The notes: generated by a model not told the origin, from the letters alone. A DNA stretch of 40,002 bases from Bacteroidales bacterium (GCA_017458265.1 JAFTFV010000017.1:1-40002); one strand, 5' to 3'; positions 30,077 to 38,030 are shown, counted from the first letter of the stretch. Made by a program: numbers and translations.

Positions 30077-30627
30077 CAGAATATCATTTGAATTGCAATC
30101 CTTGCATCCGGGATGAAAAAGCCCTTGTCGCCTTCGGACACCTTCACCCCGCACTGCGGACAAGTGTAGGTAGTGTACCACTTCCAGCCGCCCCTGACTC
30201 CGATTCCCAGGTCAAGGTTCCAGCGGTCTGTAAGCATCACGGCATATCCGCCCCAAAGGCCCATTCCGACGGCTTCTCCTTCTTCCGTTTCTCGTGAAAG
30301 GATTCCGCCTCCGTTGTAAACGCTGTATCCGGCATCGGCCCCCGTCCACCATCCGGAGTAAATGTGCCACGGCCACCAGCGGACTTGCGTCCAATAAGTG
30401 TTCTGGCGCATCTGGAGCTGCTCCTCTGAATCTCCGGCATTGTAAGTCCAGGGGTTCAGCGCGGCTCCCACGTGAAGAGAAATGCCGCGGGATACGGCTG
30501 CCGAGGCCTCAATGTTCATTGTCCCGAAATTCAACCACAGCGCAGCATCGGTCCCAAGAGTAAGACGCTGGCCGATGGCGGTGCTTGATGCAAGCAGCAT
30601 TACAGCCAGAAGCAAAACCTTTTTCAT
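30076..30627 (-). CDS. DUF3575 outer-membrane protein
   Basis: A 183-residue protein with signal MKKVLLLAVMLLASSTAIG then QRLTLGTDAAL, and the DUF3575 pattern: ALWLNFGTMNIEASAAVSRG, NPWTYNAGDSEEQLQMRQ and WTQVRWWPWHIYSGWW. It ends in RIAIQMIF, a typical barrel end. A CPQCG pair near residue 158 is unusual for a barrel. The family is common next to fimbrillin operons in Bacteroidota and is thought to sit in the outer membrane. It starts one base after the ssb stop. Confidence 0.85.
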   Translation of the reverse strand: MKKVLLLAVMLLASSTAIGQRLTLGTDAALWLNFGTMNIEASAAVSRGISLHVGAALNPWTYNAGDSEEQLQMRQNTYWTQVRWWPWHIYSGWWTGADAGYSVYNGGGILSRETEEGEAVGMGLWGGYAVMLTDRWNLDLGIGVRGGWKWYTTYTCPQCGVKVSEGDKGFFIPDARIAIQMIF

Positions 30628-30628
30628 A

Positions 30629-30994
30629 TCAGTCTCTTTGCGGTTGCATATGCGGATCATGTCCTTCCTTGGACAGTACCTTCACATCCCACGCGAGGAC
30701 ATCCATGGAATAGCGGTATTCGTTCTCTACGGTAGTGTATCGCCTCAGCCTGAGCCGGCCGATGACCTCTACCCATGCGCCCCTGACAACCTTCTCGAGG
30801 GGAAAGCGGGGACTCTCTATGCTGTCCCAGATGGAGACATTGAACCAGGTGGTTTCAACTGCGGGGTTTCCGTCGCTGTCCCTGGTGCTCCTTTCCGTGA
30901 CTACTGAAAAATTGCATACGCGTGAGTTGTTGTAGCTGTTGATGTCACCTCGGCCAACCACTCCGCGAAGCTCAATTTTGTTGATGAATTCCAT
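30629..30994 (-). CDS. single-stranded DNA-binding protein, short form
   Basis: A 121-residue OB-fold protein with the SSB opening MEFINKIELRGVVGRGDINS, the strand VCNFSVVTER, WFNVSIWD and GAWVEVIGRLRLRRY. It ends HMQPQRD and lacks the acidic tip (DDDIPF-like) by which housekeeping SSBs recruit partners. It probably binds ssDNA, but as a paralogue, since the main ssb should be elsewhere. I chose ATG 30994, the family start. The frame stays open upstream to 31312, but that part looks non-coding. It heads the fimbrial cluster with one base to the DUF3575 start. Confidence 0.85.
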   Translation of the reverse strand: MEFINKIELRGVVGRGDINSYNNSRVCNFSVVTERSTRDSDGNPAVETTWFNVSIWDSIESPRFPLEKVVRGAWVEVIGRLRLRRYTTVENEYRYSMDVLAWDVKVLSKEGHDPHMQPQRD

Positions 30995-31304
30995 TGGCTT
31001 GCTTACATTATAGGTTAAACATCGGTTCCCGGTCTTGCGCGCCCAGCCGGAAGCCAATGCAAAGTAAGCTATGGAAAAAGGGAAAGGAATGGCCGTGAGG
31101 CCTTCCGGGCTAAGATTTATACGTTTCAGAATGTTTTTGACTGTTTCCGAATACAAATCGTTTGAAATAAACGGAATCTTCTGAATTATTCTGATGAATA
31201 CTGTTTCATGCGGTTTTACGGAAACGTATATTTTTTCGTTTATTTTCCACCGATCCTTGCATTTGCGGGAATGCATTGCCACATTTGCGGAAAACGAGGA
31301 CCGC
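30995..31304. other. divergent intergenic region between fimbrial cluster and zinc-finger gene
   Basis: About 310 bases without a convincing gene. A hairpin GGAAtGGCC-GTGA-GGCCTTCC is at 31086-31106; on the minus strand a T-run (31078-31074) follows eight bases later, so it could act as a weak terminator in the leader of the ssb/fimbrial transcript. Two direct copies of CATTTGCGG are at 31260-31268 and 31282-31290. No perfect TAnnTTTG box toward ssb was found; the nearest is TTACTTTG around 31060. Confidence 0.45.
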
Positions 31305-31496
31305 ATGAACATGATTTACCGAATACCACAGGAGAAATGCTTCTGCCTCCAATGCGGGCAGCCCATAGAACTAGGGAGCGGCAGGCAGGACAGGAAGTTC
31401 TGCAGCGTCGCCTGCAAGAACAAATATCAAAACATAGCAGCAGTAAATAAGGGTAAATTCCCGGACCCCCTTGATAAGAAAATCGCTGATTTATAG
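31305..31496 (+). CDS. small zinc-finger protein, 63 residues
   Basis: A 63-residue protein with a C14-x2-C17 and C33-x3-C37 pair around QDRKFCSVACKNKYQN, the pattern of small zinc-ribbon proteins seen often in Bacteroidota. Function is unknown; nucleic-acid binding is plausible. A second ATG at 31311 is also possible. The larger regulator at 31707 has the same zinc-finger layout at its N-terminus, which hints that the two share an origin or belong to the same element. Confidence 0.65.
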   Translation: MNMIYRIPQEKCFCLQCGQPIELGSGRQDRKFCSVACKNKYQNIAAVNKGKFPDPLDKKIADL

Positions 31497-31552
31497 CTTT
31501 GTAGCCGCGTTTTTTCTTTTCGTTTGTTATTGTTTCTTATCTTTGTTTTGCT

Positions 31553-31617
31553 TATATTTGTACCAGACTTGTACCACAAGTGTGCAAGTTAGCTCATTGA
31601 TACTCTTCGTGGTACAA
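31553..31617 (+). promoter_or_regulatory. promoter with triple TTGTACCAC operator-like motif
   Basis: The box TATATTTG (31553-31560) overlaps TTGTACCA (31558-31565). Eleven bases on is TTGTACCAC (31569-31577), and an inverted copy GTGGTACAA lies at 31609-31617. One helical turn between direct copies, plus an inverted copy, is what a dimeric or multi-HTH repressor would bind. It lies 90-150 bases before the triple-HTH gene at 31707, so autoregulation is plausible. A recombination (att) role is an alternative. Confidence 0.55.
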
Positions 31618-31706
31618 TCCCATCCTAAGTATCGAACAGGCTTTACATAGATTTACAACGTTTAACAAACCAAGGGAAGCCGCACCCGAAATGTCGGCCA
31701 CATCAA

Positions 31707-32624
31707 ATGCCAAATTACAAAGAATACCGGCTCGTCTGCAAATACTGCGGTCAGACCTTCATCGGAAGCTTTCCATGGACAAAGTACTGCTCCCATCAGT
31801 GCGCATCCAAGGCCATCAAGGAGAACTTGAAGTTGGCCCGTATCGAAGAAGATTCGGAAGCGGTCAAGGAGCAGCGGAGGGAGGCGCTATCAAAGAAGGA
31901 GTTTGTTTCGCTCAGTGAGGCGGCCAGGTTGCTGGACATCTCCCGTCCAACCTTATATAAGAAGATTGAGGATGAGGGCATCGAAGTTGTGGACCTGGGC
32001 CCCCGAACCAAGCGCATCAGGGTGGCCGACCTGCTGGCCACGTCCGGCAAATCAACTCCGTCAGACCAACCGTTTCCCAAGATCCAAAAACCGAAGGAAG
32101 GATACGTAAGTGTTCCGGAGGCGCTGGAGGCTTTCAACATGACCAGAGGACATCTATACCGCTGGACAAAGGATACGGATATCCAATCAATCACATATAA
32201 AGGGAAGGCTTATTACAAGCTCAGCGAGCTGGAGGCCATCATCCTTCCCAACCTGCAGGAGGAAATCAGCGACTGGTACACCGTTGAGGAAATCATGCAG
32301 AAGTTCGGGCTCTCCAAACAGTATGTCTATGACCTGGTCTCCGAGCTCCAGATTCCCAAACGCAGGCGCGGGAAGAATATCCTAATATCGCGTTTCGACT
32401 GGGACCGTGCCCGCGGCCTTGAAGGAACTGAGCTTGATATTTACTACACGCTCACCCAGATTTCGAAGAAGTACAACGCCCGCAAAAACGACATCATGGC
32501 TTACGCCCGGCGGTGGAATGTTCCAACCATGCTCAAGGACAAACTCCGCCTCTACCAAAAAGAAGGTATCGACCACATGTTTGATATGATTAACAAGAAC
32601 AAGCTATGTCAACAACCAAAGTAA
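31707..32624 (+). CDS. zinc-finger protein with three helix-turn-helix units
   Basis: A 305-residue protein. N-terminal zinc finger: C11-x2-C14 and C28-x3-C32. A Lys/Glu-rich linker follows, then three MerR/excisionase-type HTH units: FVSLSEAARLLDISRPTLYKKI (66-87, core LLDISRPTLYK), YVSVPEALEAFNMTRGHLYRW (about 132) and WYTVEEIMQKFGLSKQYVYDLV (about 190). A basic KRRRGKN follows the last. It likely binds three sites of DNA and could act as repressor or as excisionase/integration factor. Its 3' end overlaps the recombinase gene by 19 bases, so both are made together. Confidence 0.8.
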   Translation: MPNYKEYRLVCKYCGQTFIGSFPWTKYCSHQCASKAIKENLKLARIEEDSEAVKEQRREALSKKEFVSLSEAARLLDISRPTLYKKIEDEGIEVVDLGPRTKRIRVADLLATSGKSTPSDQPFPKIQKPKEGYVSVPEALEAFNMTRGHLYRWTKDTDIQSITYKGKAYYKLSELEAIILPNLQEEISDWYTVEEIMQKFGLSKQYVYDLVSELQIPKRRRGKNILISRFDWDRARGLEGTELDIYYTLTQISKKYNARKNDIMAYARRWNVPTMLKDKLRLYQKEGIDHMFDMINKNKLCQQPK

Positions 32625-33736
32625 CACTCAGAAAAAGGGAACTGCCAAGTGGGAAGATTACCTTGTACCTGGACTTTTATCCGGCCGTCCGGAACCCCAG
32701 GACAATGGAAATGAGCAGGAGAGAGTATCTGGGAATCTACTTGGTCAAGAATCCCAAGACTCCGTTGGAGCGGAAAACCAATGCCGAAAAGCTCAAGCAG
32801 GCCGAGGCCATCCGGGCTCTGAGGGAAATCGCCATCATCAATGAACAGTACGGGTTCATTGACCGTGGGCGCCTGAAGATGGATTTCCTGGCCTACTTTG
32901 AGAAGATTACGCAGACCCGCGCCGGCAGCTACAAACGGACTTACCTGCATTTTAAGGATTTCTGCCACGGAAAATGCACTTTCGGCGAAGTGACGGTAGA
33001 CTTTTGCAAGAAGTTCATGATCTATCTCCAGACGTCCAAGAGCAAGAACGCCGGAGACAAGGTCCTTGCCCAGAATACCCAGGCCGATTATTGGTGCTGC
33101 TTCCGTTCCGTCCTCAAACAGGCGTACCGGGATAAGCTTCTCACCGAGAACCTCAACGTGTACCTGGATCAGGTGGAAACCGTAGAGGTCCGCAAAGAGT
33201 TCCTCACCCTTGAAGAAGTCCGCACCCTCTACAAGACCCCCTGTAAGAACGAGACAGCCAAACGGGCCTCCCTCTTCAGCTGCCTCACCGGCCTCCGTAT
33301 CAGTGATATCATGGCCCTCACCTGGGAGAATGTCCAACAGTACACGGACGGTGGCCACTGCGTCAGAATCCGCACCATCAAGACCAAAGCCGACCTCCTC
33401 CTTCCCATCAGCGAAGAAGCCTACAAGCTTCTCGGGGAACCCGGCGAAGGCCTTGTCTTCGGTGGTATCTCCGAATGGCAGCTGCGCCGCGCCCTTCCGG
33501 AGTGGCTTGAGGCCGCCGGAATCACCAGGCACATCACCTTCCACAGCTTCCGGCACACCAACGCCACCATCCTCGCGAACCTGGGTATCCCCATCTACAC
33601 GGTCAGCGCCATGCTCTCGCATAAAAACGTCCAGACCACGCAGATTTACGCCAAACTCGTGGATGATTCCAAGCGGAGGGCGGCGGATGCCATCACGCTG
33701 GAACCCACCCCGGAACCTGAACCAAAAACCGACTGA
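32606..33736 (+). CDS. tyrosine site-specific recombinase (integrase)
   Basis: A 376-residue integrase. Arm-binding N-part, a SAM-like core-binding domain (about 90-180) and a catalytic domain with the complete set: Arg231 (TGLRISD), Lys259 (TIKTK), His313 and Arg316 (HSFRHTNA), His339 (SHKNVQTTQ) and nucleophile Tyr348 (IYAKL). The C-terminus is short and polar. This is the Bacteroidales transposon-integrase type. All catalytic residues are present, so it should be active. It starts inside the end of the HTH gene. Confidence 0.95.
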   Translation: MSTTKVTLRKRELPSGKITLYLDFYPAVRNPRTMEMSRREYLGIYLVKNPKTPLERKTNAEKLKQAEAIRALREIAIINEQYGFIDRGRLKMDFLAYFEKITQTRAGSYKRTYLHFKDFCHGKCTFGEVTVDFCKKFMIYLQTSKSKNAGDKVLAQNTQADYWCCFRSVLKQAYRDKLLTENLNVYLDQVETVEVRKEFLTLEEVRTLYKTPCKNETAKRASLFSCLTGLRISDIMALTWENVQQYTDGGHCVRIRTIKTKADLLLPISEEAYKLLGEPGEGLVFGGISEWQLRRALPEWLEAAGITRHITFHSFRHTNATILANLGIPIYTVSAMLSHKNVQTTQIYAKLVDDSKRRAADAITLEPTPEPEPKTD

Positions 33737-33738
33737 CT

Positions 33739-34773
33739 ATGATTATCACGAAGTATTTTGCGAGGGCCGAAGAAGTGATTTCTTGCGGCCCTTGTTATAA
33801 GGCGCTCTACAATGCGCTGGCACATGCTTACGTGGAGGGTATAGACAATACGGTTTATCTGACGGAAGAACGGGCCCCTCTCGTTACCATGTGCAACTGC
33901 GTAAAATCTGTCGTGAAGTATCTCTCCGGAGCCCGCCGGTCTTCCAAGATGGTGTTTGCTATGCTGAATGACCTCTGCGTCGATGACGAAGGAAAGAACA
34001 TTGACCCCGCGTCCATTCCGGGTGAATCGTACCTCTTTTTCATTCCGTCCTTTGTGGAACGCACGGTCATACTGGCCGCCGTCTATCTGCTTTTGGAGGA
34101 GACCATAAGCCTCACCCAGTCCCAGATAAAGCGCCTCCATGCCCACCTTCAGGCCGCGCACTTCTCCAAGGTCCATTTCGAGCTCTTCTACGCAAGGCTT
34201 CAGGATGAACTCATGCGAATACAAGCCGACCCGTCCTACGATGGGTACGCCGGTCACTTCCGACCTCAGCGTCATAAGGAAGAGACCGGCGTTTCCGTTG
34301 ATGCCCTGTTCGATGTAGCCTCAACCCTCTGCCGCAACCATCCTGAATCCGTCAAGGTCGTGCTGGATGTCATCACCACCACCATTGCACAGGAATTGGG
34401 GAACGACGTCCAGAAGGCCGAGGCCCGGAGCCACCAGCTGGAAGAGAGTCTAGCCGCTGCGGTTAATGCCGCTGGCAAAGCTTTTGCAGCGCCCATGGTA
34501 ACCAGGAAGGATATGGCCACCACATCGCAGCAGTCGCTCGTTTTCTTTTATCTTTTCCATGCGCTGGGCATCAATTTCCATAATTCGGACAAAGCCGCCT
34601 GGATCCGCTTTATCAAGTGGTTCACCGGTAAGAACCAGGACAGCATCAAGGACCATCTCAAGTTCGACTTTGAATCCAAAGCCGTCCAGAAAGACCTCCA
34701 GATTGTCCAGGCCTACGTCCGGGAATTGTTCCCAGCCATTAGCCGGATAATAGAAAACGATAGAAAAGCATAA
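33739..34773 (+). CDS. element protein of unknown function, 344 residues
   Basis: I do not recognise a family with certainty. The protein is mostly helical: a Cys-containing N-part (ISCGPCYKALYNALAHAY, VTMCNCVKSVVKYL), a middle with FIPSFVERTVILAAVYLLLEE, and a C-part TSQQSLVFFYLFHALGINFHNSDKAAWIRFIKWFTGKN then IVQAYVRELFPAIS (shown in short cores). The C-part is of a kind often seen in Bacteroides mobile-element proteins next to integrases. No signal peptide or enzyme motif is visible. It begins two bases after the integrase stop, so it is co-transcribed with it, and ends before a strong palindrome and a terminator. Confidence 0.6.
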   Translation: MIITKYFARAEEVISCGPCYKALYNALAHAYVEGIDNTVYLTEERAPLVTMCNCVKSVVKYLSGARRSSKMVFAMLNDLCVDDEGKNIDPASIPGESYLFFIPSFVERTVILAAVYLLLEETISLTQSQIKRLHAHLQAAHFSKVHFELFYARLQDELMRIQADPSYDGYAGHFRPQRHKEETGVSVDALFDVASTLCRNHPESVKVVLDVITTTIAQELGNDVQKAEARSHQLEESLAAAVNAAGKAFAAPMVTRKDMATTSQQSLVFFYLFHALGINFHNSDKAAWIRFIKWFTGKNQDSIKDHLKFDFESKAVQKDLQIVQAYVRELFPAISRIIENDRKA

Positions 34774-34775
34774 AA

Positions 34776-34812
34776 ATGGGGGTACTTTAGGGGCCCCCTG
34801 AACCCTCCCCAT
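34776..34812. repeat. nested GC-rich palindrome
   Basis: Outer arms ATGGGGG (34776-34782) and CTCCCCAT (34805-34812) enclose an inner palindrome AGGGG/CCCCCT (34789-34799). It starts three bases after the stop of the 344-residue protein gene and has no T-run, so it is not a simple terminator. It may be an mRNA 3' stem or a DNA structure for replication or transfer. Confidence 0.65.
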
Positions 34813-34835
34813 CAACATTTTCGGTCGATATTTTT

Positions 34836-34865
34836 GCCAGCGAATAACCCGTCGCTGGCTTTTTC
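34836..34865 (+). terminator. intrinsic terminator between integrase and replication modules
   Basis: Stem GCCAGCGA (34836-34843) with TCGCTGGC (34852-34859), loop ATAACCCG, then TTTTTC. Downstream, a 10-bp palindrome GGAGGCCTCC at 34890-34899 includes a Shine-Dalgarno-like AGGAGG but is 19 bases from the next ATG. Confidence 0.85.
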
Positions 34866-34917
34866 TTTCCCCTCAGGCGCCACCGGAAAGGAGGCCTCCG
34901 GCATAAAAAACACCATT

Positions 34918-35271
34918 ATGTCAGGAAAAAGAATACCCCTTGAAGAAGTTCCCGAAGTCCTGGGAGCGCTCATCACCACCGTTGAGGAGCTGAAGGCAAA
35001 AGTCACTGTCCAGGAAGGTACGCAGGATGATGACAACGACATCCTTTCCGTTGAGGAACTGATGGAATTCCTCCAGCCACATCCGGCCAAACAAACCGTC
35101 TACGGCTGGTGCAGCAGCCGGAAAATCCCTCATTTCAAAAAAGGCAAGTGCAATTTCTTCCATAAGGGCACCATCCGCGAATGGGATGCCGCCGGCCGGC
35201 CGCCCTGCGAAGATTCCCCGGAATCTATTGCCGAAGAATACGTCAACCGCAAGCGCCTGGAGGCCTATTAA
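34918..35271 (+). CDS. small helix-turn-helix protein
   Basis: A 117-residue protein starting MSGKRIPLEEVPEVLGALI, a coiled-coil-like first half (LITTVEELKAKVTVQE) and a MerR/excisionase-type HTH in the second half (ILSVEELMEFLQPHPAKQTVYGWCSSRKIPHFKKGK, given by its core VYGWCSSRKIPHFKKG). Such proteins act as excisionases or as regulators of replication genes in Bacteroidales elements. It starts the replication module, three bases before the primase-like gene. Confidence 0.78.
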   Translation: MSGKRIPLEEVPEVLGALITTVEELKAKVTVQEGTQDDDNDILSVEELMEFLQPHPAKQTVYGWCSSRKIPHFKKGKCNFFHKGTIREWDAAGRPPCEDSPESIAEEYVNRKRLEAY

Positions 35272-35274
35272 GCC

Positions 35275-36210
35275 ATGAGTGCCCCCGACCGTCATCTCAT
35301 CAAAGAGAACGTTGTCCGTGACACTCATTACGGAACCAACGTGTACACCCATATCCTCCGGTCCTATTATCCCGGAGAAACGCTGATGTACGTCTCCGGG
35401 GAAGAATGCGGCTGGCTCAAGAACCCCTGGGACAACTCCCGCCAAAGCCTCCACGTCTGGATAGAAAAGCGGGAAGTGGACGGTCCGTTCCCGGAGCGCA
35501 TCGCCCGCCATCACGACGCCTCGGGCAACATCCCGGACGGCACCTTCCTGGACTTCGCCGCCTTCTTCTATAAAAAGGAGGGCATGGAACTGCTTGAAAT
35601 CCTCAACCAGGAACTCCACCTGCACCTTGGGAACGAAGAGCAGCAGGGCGTCCTCTTCCAGTCTCCGCTCCAGCTGCAGCCCTACTTCTCCTTTTTCAAG
35701 GCTCCCATCCGGAATACCATTCCTTATAAGCAGATTAATCTCCGGGATACCTGGAACTACATCACCGGCCATTACGCCAAGGACCGCACCTTGGATCTAA
35801 GAGGAATCAGGGACCCGCAGCGGGCAAGGGCGTTCAAAGCAAGCCGCTTCGACTATGTCACCTTCTCCGGCACTTTCACTGCCCGCAAAGAAGACAGGCT
35901 CGTTAAGCACAGCGGCCTCCTCTGCCTGGATTTCGACCACGTCCCCAAGTTGGAGGAATTCTTTCAGGCGCTCAAGAGCGACCAGCAGCTGCAGACGCAG
36001 CTCCTTTTCCGCAGCCCCTCCGGCGACGGACTCAAATGGGTCATCAAAATAGACCTGGAACAGTGCCGCCATGCCGAATGGTTCCGCGCCGTGGCCAACT
36101 ACGTATTCAAAACCTATCACATCCCAGTGGACCCTTCCGGAAAGGACATCTGCCGCGCCTGCTTCCTTCCCTGGGACCCCAGGGCCTACCTCAGTGAGGA
36201 TATTTATTAA
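35275..36210 (+). CDS. BT4734/VirE_N-type primase-like protein
   Basis: A 311-residue protein. The N-terminal part (about 1-120) has a pattern like the end of a primase zinc domain (DGTFLDFAAFFYKKEGMELLEILNQEL), without visible zinc ligands. The C-terminal part (about 150-311) is the BT4734/BF3469-type domain, a divergent archaeo-eukaryotic primase fold: LLCLDFDHVPKLEEF with the metal-binding pair Asp219-x-Asp221, then FRSPSGDGLKWVIKI (about 245-259). It is likely to prime replication of the element. It precedes the PriCT-2/DUF3987 gene by five bases, so the two act together. Confidence 0.8.
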   Translation: MSAPDRHLIKENVVRDTHYGTNVYTHILRSYYPGETLMYVSGEECGWLKNPWDNSRQSLHVWIEKREVDGPFPERIARHHDASGNIPDGTFLDFAAFFYKKEGMELLEILNQELHLHLGNEEQQGVLFQSPLQLQPYFSFFKAPIRNTIPYKQINLRDTWNYITGHYAKDRTLDLRGIRDPQRARAFKASRFDYVTFSGTFTARKEDRLVKHSGLLCLDFDHVPKLEEFFQALKSDQQLQTQLLFRSPSGDGLKWVIKIDLEQCRHAEWFRAVANYVFKTYHIPVDPSGKDICRACFLPWDPRAYLSEDIY

Positions 36211-36215
36211 AGCCT

Positions 36216-38030
36216 ATGCAAGAGCAGAAATTCAACCCCGCAGACTGGCAGGATGACTTGCCGGAGGCCTTCTGTGAACCGCAAATCCAGCCTTCCAAGC
36301 GTCCGCTGGAAGCAGCTCCGTCCAATTCCAACTGGACATCCTCCCTGGAAAGCCAGATAGAGGAGATTACCCGCCGCATAGAGGTTACCGGGACGGATAT
36401 CACCGCCACATACGAAGCCTGGCTCCGCCTGGGCTTCGCCCTCGTGGAGGCCCTTGGGGAAGGCGGACGCCCGTACTTCCACCGCCTCAGCCGCTTCTAT
36501 CCCGGCTACAGTCAGCAGGAGGCCGATACCCAATATAACAACTGCCTCAAGGCCCGTGGCCACGGCGTCACGCCCAAGAGCTTTTTCCAGTTGGCCAAGG
36601 AGAACGGCATCTCCGTCAGCATCCGCATTCCCAGGGAGGAAAATCAACTTCCATCAAGTGATGGAACTGATGGAAATGAGGTTTTGATGGAAACTCCCGC
36701 CCCGGAGAAAATGCCCACTTTCTCCCAGGAACTCTACGGCCATCTGCCGGATTTGCTGGAAGCTGTGGCCCGCCAAGCCAACTCGGATGAGGATGCCGAT
36801 GTACTCCTGTTGGGCTCTATCGTCGCCTTCTCCAGCTGTCTCCCCAAGGTGTTCGGCGTGTATGGCGGCCGCCAGGTTTACCCGAACCTCTTCCTCTTTG
36901 TCACGGCACCGGCATCCGCCGGCAAGGGCAGGCTGTCGCTCTGCCGGCGCCTGGTGCAGCCCATCCACGACCAGCTGCGTAATATGTATAAGGCCGAGAT
37001 GGAGGAGTACCGCATCCAGAAAGCCCGCTACGAGCATGAAAAGAAGAAAGACTACGCTGCCGAGCCTCCGGAGGAACCGCCCCTGAAGATGCTCATCATC
37101 CCGGCCAACAGCAGCGCCACCTCCGTTTACCAGATCCTCAACGACAACGGCGGCAACGCCCTTATGTTCGAGACGGAGGGGGACACGCTGGCCAAGGTCT
37201 TCACTTCGGATTACGGGGACTTTTCAGACGGTTTCCGGAAGGCTTTCCATCACGAGCCTATCTCCTATACCCGCCGCAAGGATAAAGAGTTTGTGGAGCT
37301 GCTGCGCCCGCGTCTTTCCACGGTGCTCTCCGGAACGCCCAGGCAGATTGCTTCCCTTATCCCGGATGCGGAGAACGGCCTCTTTTCCCGCTTCATCTTC
37401 TACTACATCAACTTCAAGCTGGAGTGGCTGGACGTTTTCGCCCGCATAGACGGCTCCACCCTCGATGAAATCTTTGACGATATCGGCTGGTCGTTTGCCC
37501 ACGTGTATCAGGACCTGGAGGGAATGCCGGAGATGGAGTTCCGTTTAACAGACGCCCAGCAGCAGGCGTTCAACGATTATTACCGGAACACGCAGACGCA
37601 GCTCTACGGCCTTTTCGGAGACGATATCGTGGCCAGTGTCCGCCGCCTGGGGCTCATCACCTTCCGTATCGCCATGGTATTTACGGCGCTGCGCTGCCAT
37701 GATACCGGCGAGCTGAGCGCCACGCTTCTCTGCGAGGACGAGGACTTTGAGTCGGCCATGGCCATTGCTAAGGTGCTCATCCAACACACGCTTCGCGTCT
37801 ATAAGGAGCTCTCCAGCTCTGACCTTACCAAGCCTGCTGCAGAAGGTACCCGTCGCCGGGACCAGTTCTACAGCGCTCTCCCTAACCTGTTCACCACGCA
37901 GTCCTTCAAGGAAATGGCCACGAGGCTGCATATCCCTGGAGCCACGGCCGAGCGTTACATCAGCTCCTGGTGTAAACAGGGTCTCATCACAAGAATCAAA
38001 CAAGGTAACTACGAAAAGACAATCCAATGA
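36216..38030 (+). CDS. PriCT-2 and DUF3987 helicase-like protein
   Basis: A 604-residue protein. The PriCT-2 domain (about 66-133) has WLRLGFALVEALGEGGRPYF and a C-terminal ARGHGVTPKSFFQLAKENGI. The DUF3987 domain follows (about 180-480), with a Walker A-like APASAGKGR (231-239), a FETEGDTLAKVF acidic motif and LSGTPRQIASLI. It ends in a winged-helix-like part (about 545-604). This is the usual replication protein of Bacteroidales elements, thought to unwind DNA for the primase. Its stop overlaps the amidase ATG (ATGA). Confidence 0.85.
   Translation: MQEQKFNPADWQDDLPEAFCEPQIQPSKRPLEAAPSNSNWTSSLESQIEEITRRIEVTGTDITATYEAWLRLGFALVEALGEGGRPYFHRLSRFYPGYSQQEADTQYNNCLKARGHGVTPKSFFQLAKENGISVSIRIPREENQLPSSDGTDGNEVLMETPAPEKMPTFSQELYGHLPDLLEAVARQANSDEDADVLLLGSIVAFSSCLPKVFGVYGGRQVYPNLFLFVTAPASAGKGRLSLCRRLVQPIHDQLRNMYKAEMEEYRIQKARYEHEKKKDYAAEPPEEPPLKMLIIPANSSATSVYQILNDNGGNALMFETEGDTLAKVFTSDYGDFSDGFRKAFHHEPISYTRRKDKEFVELLRPRLSTVLSGTPRQIASLIPDAENGLFSRFIFYYINFKLEWLDVFARIDGSTLDEIFDDIGWSFAHVYQDLEGMPEMEFRLTDAQQQAFNDYYRNTQTQLYGLFGDDIVASVRRLGLITFRIAMVFTALRCHDTGELSATLLCEDEDFESAMAIAKVLIQHTLRVYKELSSSDLTKPAAEGTRRRDQFYSALPNLFTTQSFKEMATRLHIPGATAERYISSWCKQGLITRIKQGNYEKTIQ

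Noticed and set aside
30995-31312. In-frame N-terminal extension of the SSB protein
   Set aside because: SSB proteins start at MEFINKIEL. The extension has no family pattern and overlaps the opposite strand's zinc-finger gene start.
32609-33622. 337-codon minus-strand frame opposite the integrase
   Set aside because: The integrase has all six catalytic residues. The opposite frame is a composition effect and shows no motif.
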